Shown here: piece after piece, positions 17,267 to 28,687 of the stretch
Position numbering within the stretch: position 1 is the first letter of the stretch
Layout of the letters: each line of letters begins with the position of its first letter
From: Acidobacteriaceae bacterium
GTDB taxonomy: Bacteria; Acidobacteriota; Terriglobia; Terriglobales; Acidobacteriaceae
DNA: 64,000 nucleotides
Direction: 5' to 3'
NCBI GenBank assembly: GCA_030041305.1
Contig: JASHOC010000204.1
Coordinates: 62,001 to 126,000, forward strand
The notes under the pieces: generated by a model
What the model was told of the DNA's origin: nothing
Database searches by the model: none
What the model saw: the letters and a program-made list of their open reading frames with translations, nothing else
Made by a program: the position numbers and the translations under genes

Positions 17267-18001
17267 TCAGATGCCCTCGCCCATGGAGACGTAGGCGCGC
17301 AACTGGTCGAGCTGGGCGCGATAGGCGATCCGCTCAGCCTCTTCGTCGGCGAAGGGCTTGGCCCCGTGCACGTGCGCGCCGAAGCGGTCCTCGAGCTCCT
17401 CGACGCGGGCTGAAAGGGCGATGAGCGCGTCGGAGAGCGGGTCCTTGATGTCATGGGGATCGGTAATGAGGACGCGCTGGCCGTTACGGTAGACAATGTG
17501 GGCGGGGACGCCGACGACGGTGGAGTTGGGCGGCACGTCGGCGAGGACGACCGAGCCCGCGCCGACGCGCGAATTTTCGCCCACGGTCACATTGCCGAGG
17601 ATATTGGCGTTGTTGCCGATGAAGACGTTGTCGCAGATTGTGGGGTGACGTTTGCCGTGTTGCTTGCCGGTGCCACCCAGGGTCACGCCCTGATAGATGG
17701 TTACGTCGTCGCCCACAATGGCAGTTTCGCCGATCACCACGCCGGTGGCGTGGTCGATGAAGAGGCGCCGGCCAAGCGTGGCGGCGGGGTGAATATCGAC
17801 ACCGGTGACGAGGCGGGCGATTTGGGAGAGCATTCGCGCCACGAGGCGCAGACGGGCGCGCCAGAGGCGGTGGGAAACGCGGTGAAACCACACCGCCCAA
17901 AGGCCCGGATAGCAGAGCACAATTTCGAGCCGCGTGCGCGCAGCCGGATCGCGCTCCATCACGGATTGGATATCTTCGCGGATGCGGTCGAAGAGGGGCA
18001 T
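17267..18001 (-). CDS. cysE: serine O-acetyltransferase
   Basis: Acetylates L-serine with acetyl-CoA to give O-acetylserine, the substrate of CysK. The left-handed beta-helix is plain: [20 protein letters not shown], then [33 protein letters not shown] with catalytic histidine, and [19 protein letters not shown]. The 244-residue length exceeds the short form (about 220) through a C-terminal tail with [17 protein letters not shown], probably helical. The start at 18001 (MPLFDRI) is three codons after another ATG. It lies downstream of cysK on the same strand with about 157 bp between, filled with low-complexity tracts, so the pair likely forms one transcription unit. Confidence 0.95.
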   Translation of the reverse strand: MPLFDRIREDIQSVMERDPAARTRLEIVLCYPGLWAVWFHRVSHRLWRARLRLVARMLSQIARLVTGVDIHPAATLGRRLFIDHATGVVIGETAIVGDDVTIYQGVTLGGTGKQHGKRHPTICDNVFIGNNANILGNVTVGENSRVGAGSVVLADVPPNSTVVGVPAHIVYRNGQRVLITDPHDIKDPLSDALIALSARVEELEDRFGAHVHGAKPFADEEAERIAYRAQLDQLRAYVSMGEGI

Positions 18002-18155
18002 AGGGACCAAGGACCAAGGGACCAGGGAACTAGGGATCGAGGGAACAAGGAACCGTAATCAAAAGGCGAGGAAAGGCACGCCTCTATTAAAACCCATCGG
18101 GATCTTGTCCCCTGTTTCCTCGGTCTCTTGTTCCCCCGGTCCTTTGTTCCCGTCC
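18002..18155. repeat. purine tract and opposing pyrimidine tract between cysK and cysE
   Basis: 18002-18055 is built from GGGACCA/GGGAACA-type 7-8-mers on the plus strand; 18105-18155 is the pyrimidine counterpart (TTGTTCCC, GGTCCTTTGTTCC). The two arms are roughly inverted repeats around a 50-bp centre and could pair in the cysK-cysE mRNA. Confidence 0.7.
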
Positions 18156-18158
18156 TTC

Positions 18159-19139
18159 TTAAGCCATCACGGCAATGGGATCGGGCTGCATAGCGATGGC
18201 CTGCTGGCGCAGCGGCTCGAAGAGCACGCTGGAGAGGTAGCGCTCGCCGAAATCAGGAAGAACGACGACGATCAGTTTGCCGAAATTCTCAGGCCGCGCC
18301 GCCACCTTGAGCGCCGCGGCCGCGGCGGCGCCGGAACTGATGCCCACAAACAGGCCCTCTTCGCGGGCGAGGCGGCGAGCCATCTCGATGGACTCATCAT
18401 TCGTGACCTGAACCACCTCGTCGATGATCTTCGTATCGAGGATGCTGGGCACGAAGCCCGCGCCCAAGCCCTGAATCTTGTGCGGACCCGGCTTGCCGCC
18501 GGAGAGCACGGGGCTGTCTGCGGGCTCAACGGCGATGGCTTGGAACGAAGGCTTACGCGGCTTGATGTAGTTGGCCACGCCGGTGATGGTGCCGCCGGTG
18601 CCTACGCCGGAGATGAGAATGTCGGCCTTGCCGTCGGTGTCGTCCCAGACTTCGGGGCCGGTGGTCGCCAGGTGGATGGCCGGATTCGCCGGATTGTCGA
18701 ACTGCTGCAGGATGTGGCCGTGAGGTGTGCGGGCGAGGATTTCCTCGGCCTTGGCGATGGCGCCCTTCATCCCATTTGGCCCGGGCGTGAGCACAATCTC
18801 AGCGCCGAAGGCGAGCAAGGCAACGCGCCGCTCCAGGCTCATGGTCTCGGGCATGGTGAGGATGAGCCGGTAGCCCTTGACCGCAGCCACGAAAGCAAGG
18901 GCGATGCCGGTGTTGCCGCTGGTGGGCTCGATGAGCACGGTTTTGCCGGGAGAGATCTTGCCCGCCTTTTCGGCGGCGTCGATCATGGCGAAGCCGATGC
19001 GGTCTTTGACACTCGACGCAGGGTTCTGGCCTTCCAGCTTGGCGACCACCGTTGCAGGCAATCCGGCAGCTACGCGGTTGAGCCGCACGAGGGGGGTGCG
19101 GCCGATTAATTCAGTGACATTCGCGGCGATGCGCGCCAT
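18159..19139 (-). CDS. cysK: cysteine synthase A
   Basis: PLP enzyme that makes cysteine from O-acetylserine and sulfide; cytoplasmic. The 326 residues include the PLP-lysine block [20 protein letters not shown], the substrate loop [15 protein letters not shown] and the phosphate-binding [10 protein letters not shown]. The C-terminus has [16 protein letters not shown], the CysK-type ending. The ATG at 19139 ([13 protein letters not shown]) is chosen because GGAGG lies eight bases upstream. It is the first gene of a probable cysK-cysE unit. No sulfate-assimilation gene or regulatory leader was recognised in the roughly 260 bp upstream. Confidence 0.96.
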   Translation of the reverse strand: MARIAANVTELIGRTPLVRLNRVAAGLPATVVAKLEGQNPASSVKDRIGFAMIDAAEKAGKISPGKTVLIEPTSGNTGIALAFVAAVKGYRLILTMPETMSLERRVALLAFGAEIVLTPGPNGMKGAIAKAEEILARTPHGHILQQFDNPANPAIHLATTGPEVWDDTDGKADILISGVGTGGTITGVANYIKPRKPSFQAIAVEPADSPVLSGGKPGPHKIQGLGAGFVPSILDTKIIDEVVQVTNDESIEMARRLAREEGLFVGISSGAAAAAALKVAARPENFGKLIVVVLPDFGERYLSSVLFEPLRQQAIAMQPDPIAVMA

Positions 19140-19398
19140 AAATGAGTCCTCCATGTGCGGGCCAGACGGCCCGGACGTTTCAGGTGGTGATGGGAGTCAA
19201 CGTGAACTCTTCAGGTAGGGAAATCGCGTGCGATCCAGGGCGCACATCGGCATTGAAGCTGGCGCCAGCGCAGTGTTAGCGACATCGATGCATGCCAACA
19301 GCCTAGACCGAGGGTCTTGGGTATGGCAAGGGGGACGCGCGGGGCTGCGCCGGCGACGCCCTTGAGCGGCGAGGGGCAGGCCCGCGGCTGCCGGCGGG

Positions 19399-19923
19399 TC
19401 AATCGCCATAATCTTCCTCTTCGTCCTCCTGGTCGTCCTCGTTTTCGACGGGCTCGTCGAGGGGGTCGACGCCGCCGTGGAGACCGGCAATGGTGCGGCG
19501 GACGAGGCAGTGTTTGCGATAGTCACACTCCTTGCAATCGTCGGGGACGTCGCAGGCGAGGGTTTTGGGCGCGAGTTCCTGGCCATCGCTGGTGTGAGTG
19601 AGGCTGATGACGGAGTTCATGGGGAGAATGGGATCGATGCGTTCGACGTTCTGCGAAGCGATCTGAAGACCGTAGAGCAGAAGACTGGCTTTTCTGTTTT
19701 CGATGTTGCCGGCGGCAAGGGCATCGAGGATCTGGATAAGGGCCAACTGGATGGCGGAGCGATCTTCGAGGAGGGGCAACTTGAAGGGCAGCTTTTCGGA
19801 CCTGGCCGCCGGTTTGGCGAGCTCATGCGCGGCGGTGTGAAAGTAGCAATACGACGAATTACGAAGCGCAGCGGATTTGCATTTGTATCCGTTGGGCATG
19901 ATGTGACGACATTCCGGGTGCAT
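19399..19923 (-). CDS. uncharacterised 174-aa protein with two cysteine clusters
   Basis: I do not recognise a named family. The N-terminus CRHIMPNGYKCKSAALRNSS followed by YCYFH gives C-x8-C-x12-C-x2-H, a plausible zinc site. Near the C-terminus, CDVPDDCKECDYRKHC gives C-x5-C-x2-C-x5-C, which could hold zinc or an iron-sulfur cluster. A helical middle (IQLALIQILDALAAGNIENR) and a very acidic tail (ENEDDQEDEEEDYGD) complete it. There is no signal peptide. An IS element sits 73 bp upstream of its start on the other side. The metal sites are inference from cysteine spacing. Confidence 0.75.
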   Translation of the reverse strand: MHPECRHIMPNGYKCKSAALRNSSYCYFHTAAHELAKPAARSEKLPFKLPLLEDRSAIQLALIQILDALAAGNIENRKASLLLYGLQIASQNVERIDPILPMNSVISLTHTSDGQELAPKTLACDVPDDCKECDYRKHCLVRRTIAGLHGGVDPLDEPVENEDDQEDEEEDYGD

Positions 19924-20043
19924 ACGACTCCGCCCCTACCCCCTCCCCCATTTTTCTGCGGGTGAGCAACTGCTGCATTTTCAGTAATTTGCGGAGGCAA
20001 CAATATACTTGACAGACTACAGAAGAAGTCCTAAGATTAGATT

Positions 20044-20508
20044 ATGAACGACGAAATCAAGACCTTACAGCAAGCGATTCAGCACTTTAGAGAGCCTGAG
20101 AACTGCCGGAAATTCATGGTTTTCGTTCGCTGGCCGGACGGAATCGTGAGATGCCCCTATTGCGGATCGACAAAGCTAACCTGGATGCCTAATGCAAAGC
20201 AGTACCGTTGCTATTCGGATCATAAGCCGCAGAAGTTCTCGCTGAAGGTAGGAACGGTTTTCGAGGATTCGCCCATCGGCTTGGATAAATGGCTGCCCGC
20301 GTTCTGGCTCCTGGCGAACTGCAAAAACGGCATTTCCAGCTATGAAATTCATCGTGACCTAGGCGTGACCCAAAAGACCGCTTGGTTCATGCTGCATCGA
20401 ATTCGCCTAGCGATGAAGACCGGAACCTTCGTTAAGCTGGGCGGCGCGGATGGCGCAAAAGCGATTGCTAGATTCTGCGACAAGTATCAGATCCCGAAGC
20501 GCATATAA
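20044..20508 (+). CDS. IS1595-family transposase, N-terminal part only
   Basis: 154 residues. The N-terminal zinc ribbon is visible as RCPYCGSTKLTW paired with QYRCYSDHK, followed by the family block FSLKVGTVFEDSPIGLDKWL and a helix-turn-helix-like segment SSYEIHRDLGVTQKTAWFML. Complete IS1595 transposases then enter the DDN/DDE catalytic domain with a VEADET-type strand; here the sequence departs after RLAMKTGTF and ends with KYQIPKRI. It should therefore bind DNA but not catalyse, and it could act as a repressor or be dead. The passenger ORF begins 12 bp after the stop. Confidence 0.85.
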   Translation: MNDEIKTLQQAIQHFREPENCRKFMVFVRWPDGIVRCPYCGSTKLTWMPNAKQYRCYSDHKPQKFSLKVGTVFEDSPIGLDKWLPAFWLLANCKNGISSYEIHRDLGVTQKTAWFMLHRIRLAMKTGTFVKLGGADGAKAIARFCDKYQIPKRI

Positions 20509-20519
20509 TTCTCGGCACT

Positions 20520-20807
20520 ATGGAAAATCCGCAGACGTTTCGTCTCCAAGTTGTCAAGGGGCAGACTTTTAAAGCGCAGACGGTCCATCTTTCTGGAATC
20601 CGATACGAAGATTGTCAATTCATTAACTGTGTTCTTTCTTATGTGGGCGGTCCGGGAGAGATGTCGAATTGCTACGTTTCTCCCAATAGCGTGTGGCAAT
20701 TTGGTGGTCCAGTTCCCACAATATTGGCGACTCTTCAGCGGTATGGATTCCGCTTCTTGTCTCAAAGCGGAGAGGAATTGACCCTATCGAGAACTGATTT
20801 AGCGTAG
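20520..20807 (+). CDS. 95-aa passenger ORF inside the IS element
   Basis: Lies between the truncated transposase and the right inverted repeat. The product has alternating short beta-type segments, VHLSGIRYEDCQFINCVLSY and MSNCYVSPNSVWQFGG, resembling small pentapeptide-like or right-handed-coil proteins, then a hydrophobic helix PTILATLQRYGF. There is no signal peptide. I cannot name the family. Its place inside an element with intact ends and target duplication means it travels with it, as known for IS1595-group elements carrying passenger genes. Base composition is lower in GC than the flanking chromosome. Confidence 0.6.
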   Translation: MENPQTFRLQVVKGQTFKAQTVHLSGIRYEDCQFINCVLSYVGGPGEMSNCYVSPNSVWQFGGPVPTILATLQRYGFRFLSQSGEELTLSRTDLA

Positions 20808-20880
20808 ACTTAGCCATGCGGCACAGCATACTCCAGTCCGTCAACTGCTAGTCCGTCAAGTATATTGTTGCCTTTGCGGA

Positions 20881-21450
20881 AAACGCTCGCCGCAAACGAC
20901 TGAAAAGACATATGCTTACCAGCAAAAATTAGAGAACAAAAGGGTTACGGTTTTTGGTTGCGGCTTTTCGCCGGGATTTGCCGGTTTTCTTCGGTCGCAA
21001 TCTTCTACGGATTGGCCATGGATTGCCCCTGATTCCGACTCAAAGGTCAGATTTCAGGGTTCAGGGGTCAGAGAACGACTCCCGATTTCCGGTGAAAGCG
21101 AACAGTTTTTCCGGCGTGGATAGTTCAATTATGACGAAACGGGCGAAATTACCGGAAAGGTGGGGGAGGAATTTTTTGGGGTAGGGCGGTTGGGTGGGTA
21201 GGAGGCGCCAGGTGGGGCTAGGCGACGGCGACGTTTCCCACGCTTCGCAAACTGCGCGAAGGGTGGGGCGCCCTGTTTGTGGGGCCAGTTGCTTCCCGAG
21301 ATCGGGGGTGGGCCAGGCTCAAACGACCCCCGTGATGCGGGTCACGGACCCTTGCAGCAGCGTTGGGGTCAAAATGAATGGAGCGGCGGAGTGAGCCCCA
21401 GAGCGCGCCGCCCAGCTCAACCCCGCCGAAGCTCTGCGAGGTGGCGTAGG
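20881..21450. other. intergenic, one hairpin repeat, no gene seen
   Basis: About 570 bp after the IS element. It holds one copy of the hairpin repeat (21235-21272) and GGGT-rich runs. A frame open from 21277 into the kinase gene is arginine/proline-rich and is not believed to be translated. Confidence 0.5.
21235..21272. repeat. hairpin repeat family, copy 1
   Basis: CCCACGCTTCGC, a short A-rich loop, then GCGCGAAGGGTGGG: a near-perfect stem followed by a GGGGCGCCC-like tail. Related hairpins with different stem bases are at 35327-35373 and 52671-52710. Confidence 0.6.
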
Positions 21451-22656
21451 ATGAGCAAGAGGCCGCCAGCGAAATCTCCCAAGAGAGTCCTAGCCAAGGG
21501 AGTTCGCGTCAAGGTCCAAGCGGCCAAGCCGACGCTTGCCGCGCCCCCTGCAGATACCGGCAAGCTGAAGTGGCTGCAACAGACGGCAGAACCGGCCGAA
21601 GAAAGCGAGTCCATCGCCCGAGCGCTTTTGGAGAACGTTGCGCAGGCCATTCTGGCTTGCAACAAAGAAGGCCGGATTGTGATGGCGAACGCGAGCGCCG
21701 AGAAGATGTTCGGCTACCCGCGCGAGGCGCTGATCGGGCAGAATCTGGAATCCCTGATTCCGGAGCGTTTCCGGGCGGCTCATCGGCAACGGCGCGCAGC
21801 CTGGTTTGCGCAACCGCAGAACTCTCCGGTGGAGATCGATGTGAATCCGGTGGGGCTCCGCAAAGACGGCCCTGAGTTCCCGATTGAGGTCAACCTGAGT
21901 GTTATCCAGGCAGGCAAAGAGGCCCTTGCCGTTTTTTTCGTCTCGGACATCACGGAGCGGAAAAGGAATCAAGCACAGCTCAAGAGATTGACGCATGCTC
22001 TGTTGTTGTCGCAGGAAGAGGACAATCGAGAGATTGCGCGTGAGCTGCATGACGTCTTTAGCCAGGAACTGTTGGCTATAGGAATGCAGCTTTCGTCCTT
22101 GAAAAAGGACGGCCAATCCGAGGCCGATCGAGAGGCGCGCCTTTCGGAGCTTGCGCAGAAAGCCGTAGACCTCTCGAAGCAGCTTCATGAAGCATCGCGA
22201 AACCTTCACCCCGCCATCCTGGAAGATCTGGGTCTGGAGCCGGCTTTGCGGCAGGAATGCAAGTCCTTCCAGAGCGCCTGTGGGATCCCGACGCATTTCA
22301 CCGCGAAGAACGTTCCTGCCGGAATCGCCCTTAACCAGGCGTTATGCCTGTATCGTGTCGCGCAGGAATGCCTCCGGAACATCCACAAACACGCCCCGGC
22401 GACGGATCAGGTCTGGGTTTCCCTGACCGGCAGCCCGGGGGGAATCACGCTGGTTGTGAAGGATCGTGGGAACGGGTTCGAACTTGACGGAGCCCTCAGA
22501 AACGGCGGCCTGGGGTTGATCAGCATGGAAGAGCGCGTGCGCGCGGAAGACGGCACGCTCACGATCGAATCCAAGCCGGGTGAGGGAACTATGGTGACCG
22601 CCTTCATTCCATTTGAGAATAGCCGGCTGGAGAGCTCGCCCCAGCCTGAAGGTTGA
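21451..22656 (+). CDS. PAS-domain sensor histidine kinase, NarL type (HisKA_3)
   Basis: Soluble two-component kinase of 401 residues with no membrane helix. A basic N-terminus (SKRPPAKSPKRVLAKG) is followed by a PAS domain at about residues 45-165 (AILACNKEGRIVMANASAEK, then FFVSDITERKR). The HisKA_3 dimerisation helix has the phospho-acceptor histidine in REIARELHDVFSQELLAIG, and the HATPase_c has VKDRGNGFEL and NGGLGLISMEERV. The start at 21451 (MSKRPP) is favoured; a longer frame exists upstream. The response regulator starts two bases after the stop, so they form an operon. It likely senses a cytoplasmic signal through PAS. Confidence 0.92.
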   Translation: MSKRPPAKSPKRVLAKGVRVKVQAAKPTLAAPPADTGKLKWLQQTAEPAEESESIARALLENVAQAILACNKEGRIVMANASAEKMFGYPREALIGQNLESLIPERFRAAHRQRRAAWFAQPQNSPVEIDVNPVGLRKDGPEFPIEVNLSVIQAGKEALAVFFVSDITERKRNQAQLKRLTHALLLSQEEDNREIARELHDVFSQELLAIGMQLSSLKKDGQSEADREARLSELAQKAVDLSKQLHEASRNLHPAILEDLGLEPALRQECKSFQSACGIPTHFTAKNVPAGIALNQALCLYRVAQECLRNIHKHAPATDQVWVSLTGSPGGITLVVKDRGNGFELDGALRNGGLGLISMEERVRAEDGTLTIESKPGEGTMVTAFIPFENSRLESSPQPEG

Positions 22657-22658
22657 AC

Positions 22659-23300
22659 ATGAAGCGTGCGCGAGTCTTGCTTTGCGACGATCACTCAGTG
22701 GTCCTGCAGGGTCTGCAGCGGATTCTGGACCGGCCGGAGTTTGAGGTTGTCGGCGCAGTGCGGGATGGCCGCGCATTGGTGGAGGCGGCGGCCCTGCTGA
22801 GGCCCGACCTTATCATCACCGATATCGCCCTGCCGTTGCTCAACGGCGTCGAAGCGTTGCGGCAAATCCGCAAGCAGGCTCCGAGAGCCAAGGTCATCTT
22901 TCTGACCATGCATGCGGAGGCCATTTATGCCGTAGAGGCGATTAAGGCGGGAGCGAAAGGTTACCTGGTGAAGTCAGCCGATGACGAAGAATTGATCGCG
23001 GCGATCAAGAAAGTACGGTCGGGAGAAGTCTACGTGACGCCTTCCCTGGAGGAACCGGTGCTGAATCGCCTGCAGGCGCCGCGGGCCAGCACGCGTGAAC
23101 CGGCCAAGGCGCTGACCTTGCGCCAACGCGAGGTGCTGCAACTGCTCGCCGAAGGAAAACAGGCGAAAGAGATCGCCACCTTGCTCAATGTGTCCACCCG
23201 GACAGTCGAATTTCACAAGTACCGCATCATGGAGACGCTGGGGATCCGGACCGTCGCCGGGCTGGCCGCCTATTCAGCAAGACATGGCATCGTCGCATAG
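22659..23300 (+). CDS. NarL/FixJ-family response regulator
   Basis: DNA-binding partner of the preceding kinase, 213 residues. The receiver domain has VLLCDDHSVV with acidic pocket residues, phosphorylatable Asp in LIITDIALPLLNG, and the conserved Thr and Lys in IFLTMHA and GYLVKSADDEEL. The C-terminal LuxR-type helix-turn-helix reads LTLRQREVLQLLAEGKQAKE, then NVSTRTVEFHKYRIMETLGI. The ATG at 22659 is two bases after the kinase stop; an overlapping TTG at 22653 is less likely. Targets unknown. Confidence 0.95.
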   Translation: MKRARVLLCDDHSVVLQGLQRILDRPEFEVVGAVRDGRALVEAAALLRPDLIITDIALPLLNGVEALRQIRKQAPRAKVIFLTMHAEAIYAVEAIKAGAKGYLVKSADDEELIAAIKKVRSGEVYVTPSLEEPVLNRLQAPRASTREPAKALTLRQREVLQLLAEGKQAKEIATLLNVSTRTVEFHKYRIMETLGIRTVAGLAAYSARHGIVA

Positions 23301-23696
23301 TTCTTGAGGCGGCTCTCCAACGATCACGAGTTACTATAGTTACTATCGGAACCTAGTAATTTCCCGAGTCCCAGGCGGTGTGGGGGAAGATTATCGTCTT
23401 TTCGTAACAATCAATCGACACGTGCTTCGCTTGGCTGCGTTGTGGAGGGCTGGGTCGACGGCGGATTTCACCATACGCCGATTTGGCGCCGACGCGGACG
23501 TGGCGAGTCAGGGAGCCGTGATTCCACGCACGGCCGACTGAAGGTGGCGGGGCTGAGAAGAGTCAGCCCCGCCGCGAGTTCCACTTGATTTTTTCCCAAC
23601 TACCGCCGGCGCTACACGAACGCACAGCCCGGCCGGGCCTGGCACAGCGGAGGATTCGACAGAGAAGCCAGGGGAATAAACGCAGAGACGCAGACT
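23301..23696. other. intergenic, no gene seen
   Basis: About 400 bp. A 9-bp perfect direct repeat, AGTTACTAT twice in tandem (about 23330-23347), stands out in an AT-richer patch. No coding frame or terminator could be supported. Confidence 0.5.
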
Positions 23697-24176
23697 GTGA
23701 TTGAGGTGTACAGCCACACGTCAGGGTGGCTGCAGGGCCCGATTCTACAAGCGGGGGGAGCGATGCTGGTCAAAGCCGTGGGGAATGGAAGCGATCTCAC
23801 AGGACTTCGCGTGGGCGCACGCGACGTCCGGCGCTATTTTCCCGAGCGCATACCTGTTGTTGAGTTGCAACTGGGACATTTGCGGATTGAGTGCGCGTTG
23901 ACGCCGGATTTCTGGCGTGGCCAGCCTGAGATTCGGGATTCGCGCTTGGGCCTCTGGCTAAGGTTCAAGAATCCCGGAGCAAGATCGTGCCGAACGCCCA
24001 TTAGGCTCGAGATGATTCCGACAGGGGAGAACTCTTTTCGGGTGGAACCTGCCCACCGGATGAAGGTTGTAGGGGTCGGGCGAGCCGCTGCGCCCGTTGC
24101 GGGTCTTGGATTGGAGGCAGTTGGAACCGGCCTTATGAGCGAAGCGGAGCCGCATTCCTTCGCGCAGACCGTGTGA
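23697..24176 (+). CDS. hypothetical 159-aa protein
   Basis: Open frame from a GTG at 23697 with believable composition: strand-like LVKAVGNGSDLTGLRVGARD, YFPERIPVVELQLGHLRIEC and GLWLRFKNPGARSCRTPIRL, suggesting a mainly beta fold, perhaps a PilZ-like or jelly-roll domain. I cannot name a family. No convincing ribosome site precedes the start. It lies in the accessory stretch between the two-component pair and the truncated nuclease-like gene. Real coding is likely but not certain. Confidence 0.5.
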   Translation: MIEVYSHTSGWLQGPILQAGGAMLVKAVGNGSDLTGLRVGARDVRRYFPERIPVVELQLGHLRIECALTPDFWRGQPEIRDSRLGLWLRFKNPGARSCRTPIRLEMIPTGENSFRVEPAHRMKVVGVGRAAAPVAGLGLEAVGTGLMSEAEPHSFAQTV

Positions 24177-24282
24177 CGAACCTGGTTGCGTGTCACACTC
24201 GTCCCCGCCAATGAGCACGCGGAAGTTAAATGGCTGGTGGGCAAACGGCGAAGTAGAAAAAGCAAGGGAGCCTGCAGCGACG

Positions 24283-24879
24283 ATGACCAACTTGAGCAGA
24301 TTGTTAAGAATGTGTGCTGTCGAAGCGCTCACGGCTCTCCTGAAGCAAGTGTCCGCCATCAAGCTTAACGACGTGAATGCCGAATCGACCGACTCCGGCC
24401 AGGAGATCGATATTCTGGCTCACATCGACGTGTTGGGTCACAGCCATGCGCTTGCTTGTAAGGTGAACGACGGCGGACCGCATCAGGTCCGGAAGGCTCT
24501 TGAGGAGCTAGACAGCGATATCGCGTGTATTGCCGGGAGCGGGAATATGACACCGGTGATCATTGTGCCCCACCTGTCACCGGAGGTGCAAGCCTTGTGC
24601 TGGGAACGCAAAACCGGCTGTCTTGACCTTGAAGGCAACGGCCGCCTGCTGGTAGAGGAAGTGTTCATCTTCAGCCGTTTCCTGCCGCATCGCCTACGGC
24701 GGTTCTCCAATTCCCGTGAAGTTTTGAGGGGCGTGCCGGGTGGCGTTTTCTTGGGAAAAACGCCACTCAACGTTCGAGGTTCTGCTCTACACCAATTGGA
24801 GAACCGCTATAGCTCATCGGCCTTCAACGGCCTCGGCGCGAACAGCAGGCACGTGGAGCGAGGATCGAAGTGTGCTTGA
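24283..24879 (+). pseudogene. nuclease-like gene truncated by the 117-bp element
   Basis: The first 137 codons (24283-24694) encode a restriction-endonuclease-like region: a helix MCAVEALTALLKQ, then SGQEIDILAHIDVLGHSHAL with the lysine-bearing strand LACKVND, then TPVIIVPHLSPEVQALC and CLDLEGNGRLL. This matches an acidobacterial family I know by pattern, in which the catalytic strand reads ACEVK and the protein continues much further with a winged-helix part. Here the ExK position has become KVN and the C-terminal half is missing. At 24695 the 117-bp element begins; the frame runs through it and ends at 24879, so the last 62 residues are element-derived or unrelated. A dead gene is most likely. 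Confidence 0.65.
24695..24811 (+). mobile_element. 117-bp TIR element, copy 3
   Basis: Identical to copies 1 (inverted), 4 and 5. It begins TACGGCGG immediately after the conserved part of the nuclease-like gene and ends GCTATA. Its plus-strand frame is open across its whole length, which lets the interrupted gene read through. Confidence 0.92.
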
Positions 24880-25015
24880 GCGGTTTCCTCCGTCGCCTAC
24901 CTCGCTCTCGCCCGGCGCCTCCCGAACTGTAGCGTGTGCCTGCCCGCGTTGAAGGAGCGCCTGCCCGGCGGCACGAGCTTTGGCGTCGTTGGACCGCATT
25001 TCTGGACAATAGACT

Positions 25016-25132
25016 TACGGCGGTTCTCCAATTCCCGTGAAGTTTTGAGGGGCGTGCCGGGTGGCGTTTTCTTGGGAAAAACGCCACTCAACGTTCGAGG
25101 TTCTGCTCTACACCAATTGGAGAACCGCTATA
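25016..25132 (+). mobile_element. 117-bp TIR element, copy 4
   Basis: Identical to copy 3 and in the same orientation, only 204 bp further on. The 204 bp between show no gene. The element ends 84 bp before the stop codon of the convergent ppc gene. Confidence 0.92.
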
Positions 25133-25216
25133 GACGGCGCCGCCCGCTTGCGCTTGGGATGCGCCGGACCCTTGCGCACGGTTGGATTTTGGAGGCAGAA
25201 GCAGCGCTCGCGCCGG

Positions 25217-28129
<2,913 letters not shown>

Positions 28130-28139
28130 GAATGCACAG

Positions 28140-28222
28140 GGAACGAGGGGTCAGGGGTCAGGGAACAGGGAGCAGGGAACAGGGAACAGGGACTAGGGAC
28201 TAGGGACTAGGGACTAGGGAAC
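28140..28222. repeat. purine-rich 7-mer tract (GGGAACA, GGGACTA)
   Basis: About 80 bp of GGGAACA/GGGGTCA units followed by four perfect copies of GGGACTA. It fills the divergent ppc-yggX interval, so it lies within or next to both promoters. Confidence 0.85.
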
Positions 28223-28306
28223 GGCGATGAGGCGACCTTCTTTAGGGACTGAAGGGATCGGGTGTTTGTGGTTCGGCTCGTACAATGGCTTTGGGGGTAG
28301 AGAAGC

Positions 28307-28579
28307 ATGGCGCACATGGTTTATTGCGTTCGTAATAAACGGGAGATGGAAGGGCTGGACGAACCGCCTTTCGATTCGGAGTTTGGCCAGAAGATTTACA
28401 AAAATGTGTCGAAGGCGGCGTGGGAGGAGTGGGTCGGCCGGCAGAAAATGTTGCTGAACGAATACCGGTTGCAGCCGTGGACGCCGCAGGCGCAGCAATT
28501 TCTGGTGGAACAGATGGAAGAGTTTTTCTTTGGGGAGGGCTCGGCGCTGCCTTCGGAGTATGTTCCGCCGGCGCAGTGA
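28307..28579 (+). CDS. yggX: YggX-family Fe(II)-trafficking/oxidative protection protein
   Basis: Small cytoplasmic protein of 90 residues that in enterobacteria protects iron-sulfur clusters and limits labile iron. The sequence is typical: MVYCVRNKREMEGLDEPPFD with the conserved Cys after the start, GQKIYKNVSKAAWEEWVGRQ, KMLLNEYRLQPWTPQAQQFL and the EQMEEFFFGEG ending. GGGGGT lies upstream of the ATG. A His-rich protein gene follows 108 bp later on the same strand, so the two could share transcription and a metal theme. Confidence 0.93.
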   Translation: MAHMVYCVRNKREMEGLDEPPFDSEFGQKIYKNVSKAAWEEWVGRQKMLLNEYRLQPWTPQAQQFLVEQMEEFFFGEGSALPSEYVPPAQ

Positions 28580-28687
28580 GGAGGGATGGCGCCGGGGCCG
28601 GGGGTGGCGGTGTTTTTGCCAGCCCGCATTCGCCGCGTGTCAGGGCTACGTTGTCTCGGTTAATATGGATTCCCGCGAGGTGACGGC

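Larger units (their letters stand above)
19996..20872 (+). mobile_element. IS1595-type element, 877 bp, shortened, with passenger ORF
   Basis: Both ends are visible: inverted repeats of 24 bp at 19996-20019 and 20849-20872, beginning GGCAACAATATACTTGAC and differing at one position. They are flanked by a perfect 8-bp direct duplication TTTGCGGA at 19988-19995 and 20873-20880, the target-duplication size of the IS1595 family. Inside are a truncated transposase and a 95-aa ORF, both on the plus strand. A full IS1595 transposase alone would need about 0.9-1 kb, so this is an internally rearranged, presumably non-autonomous copy. The intact duplication says it moved as this unit, or has not been disturbed since insertion. 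Confidence 0.93.

Noticed and set aside
19158-19174. CGGGCC/GGCCCG inverted repeat before cysK as an operator
   Set aside because: Six-base GC-rich palindromes are expected by chance at this composition and no regulator is implied.
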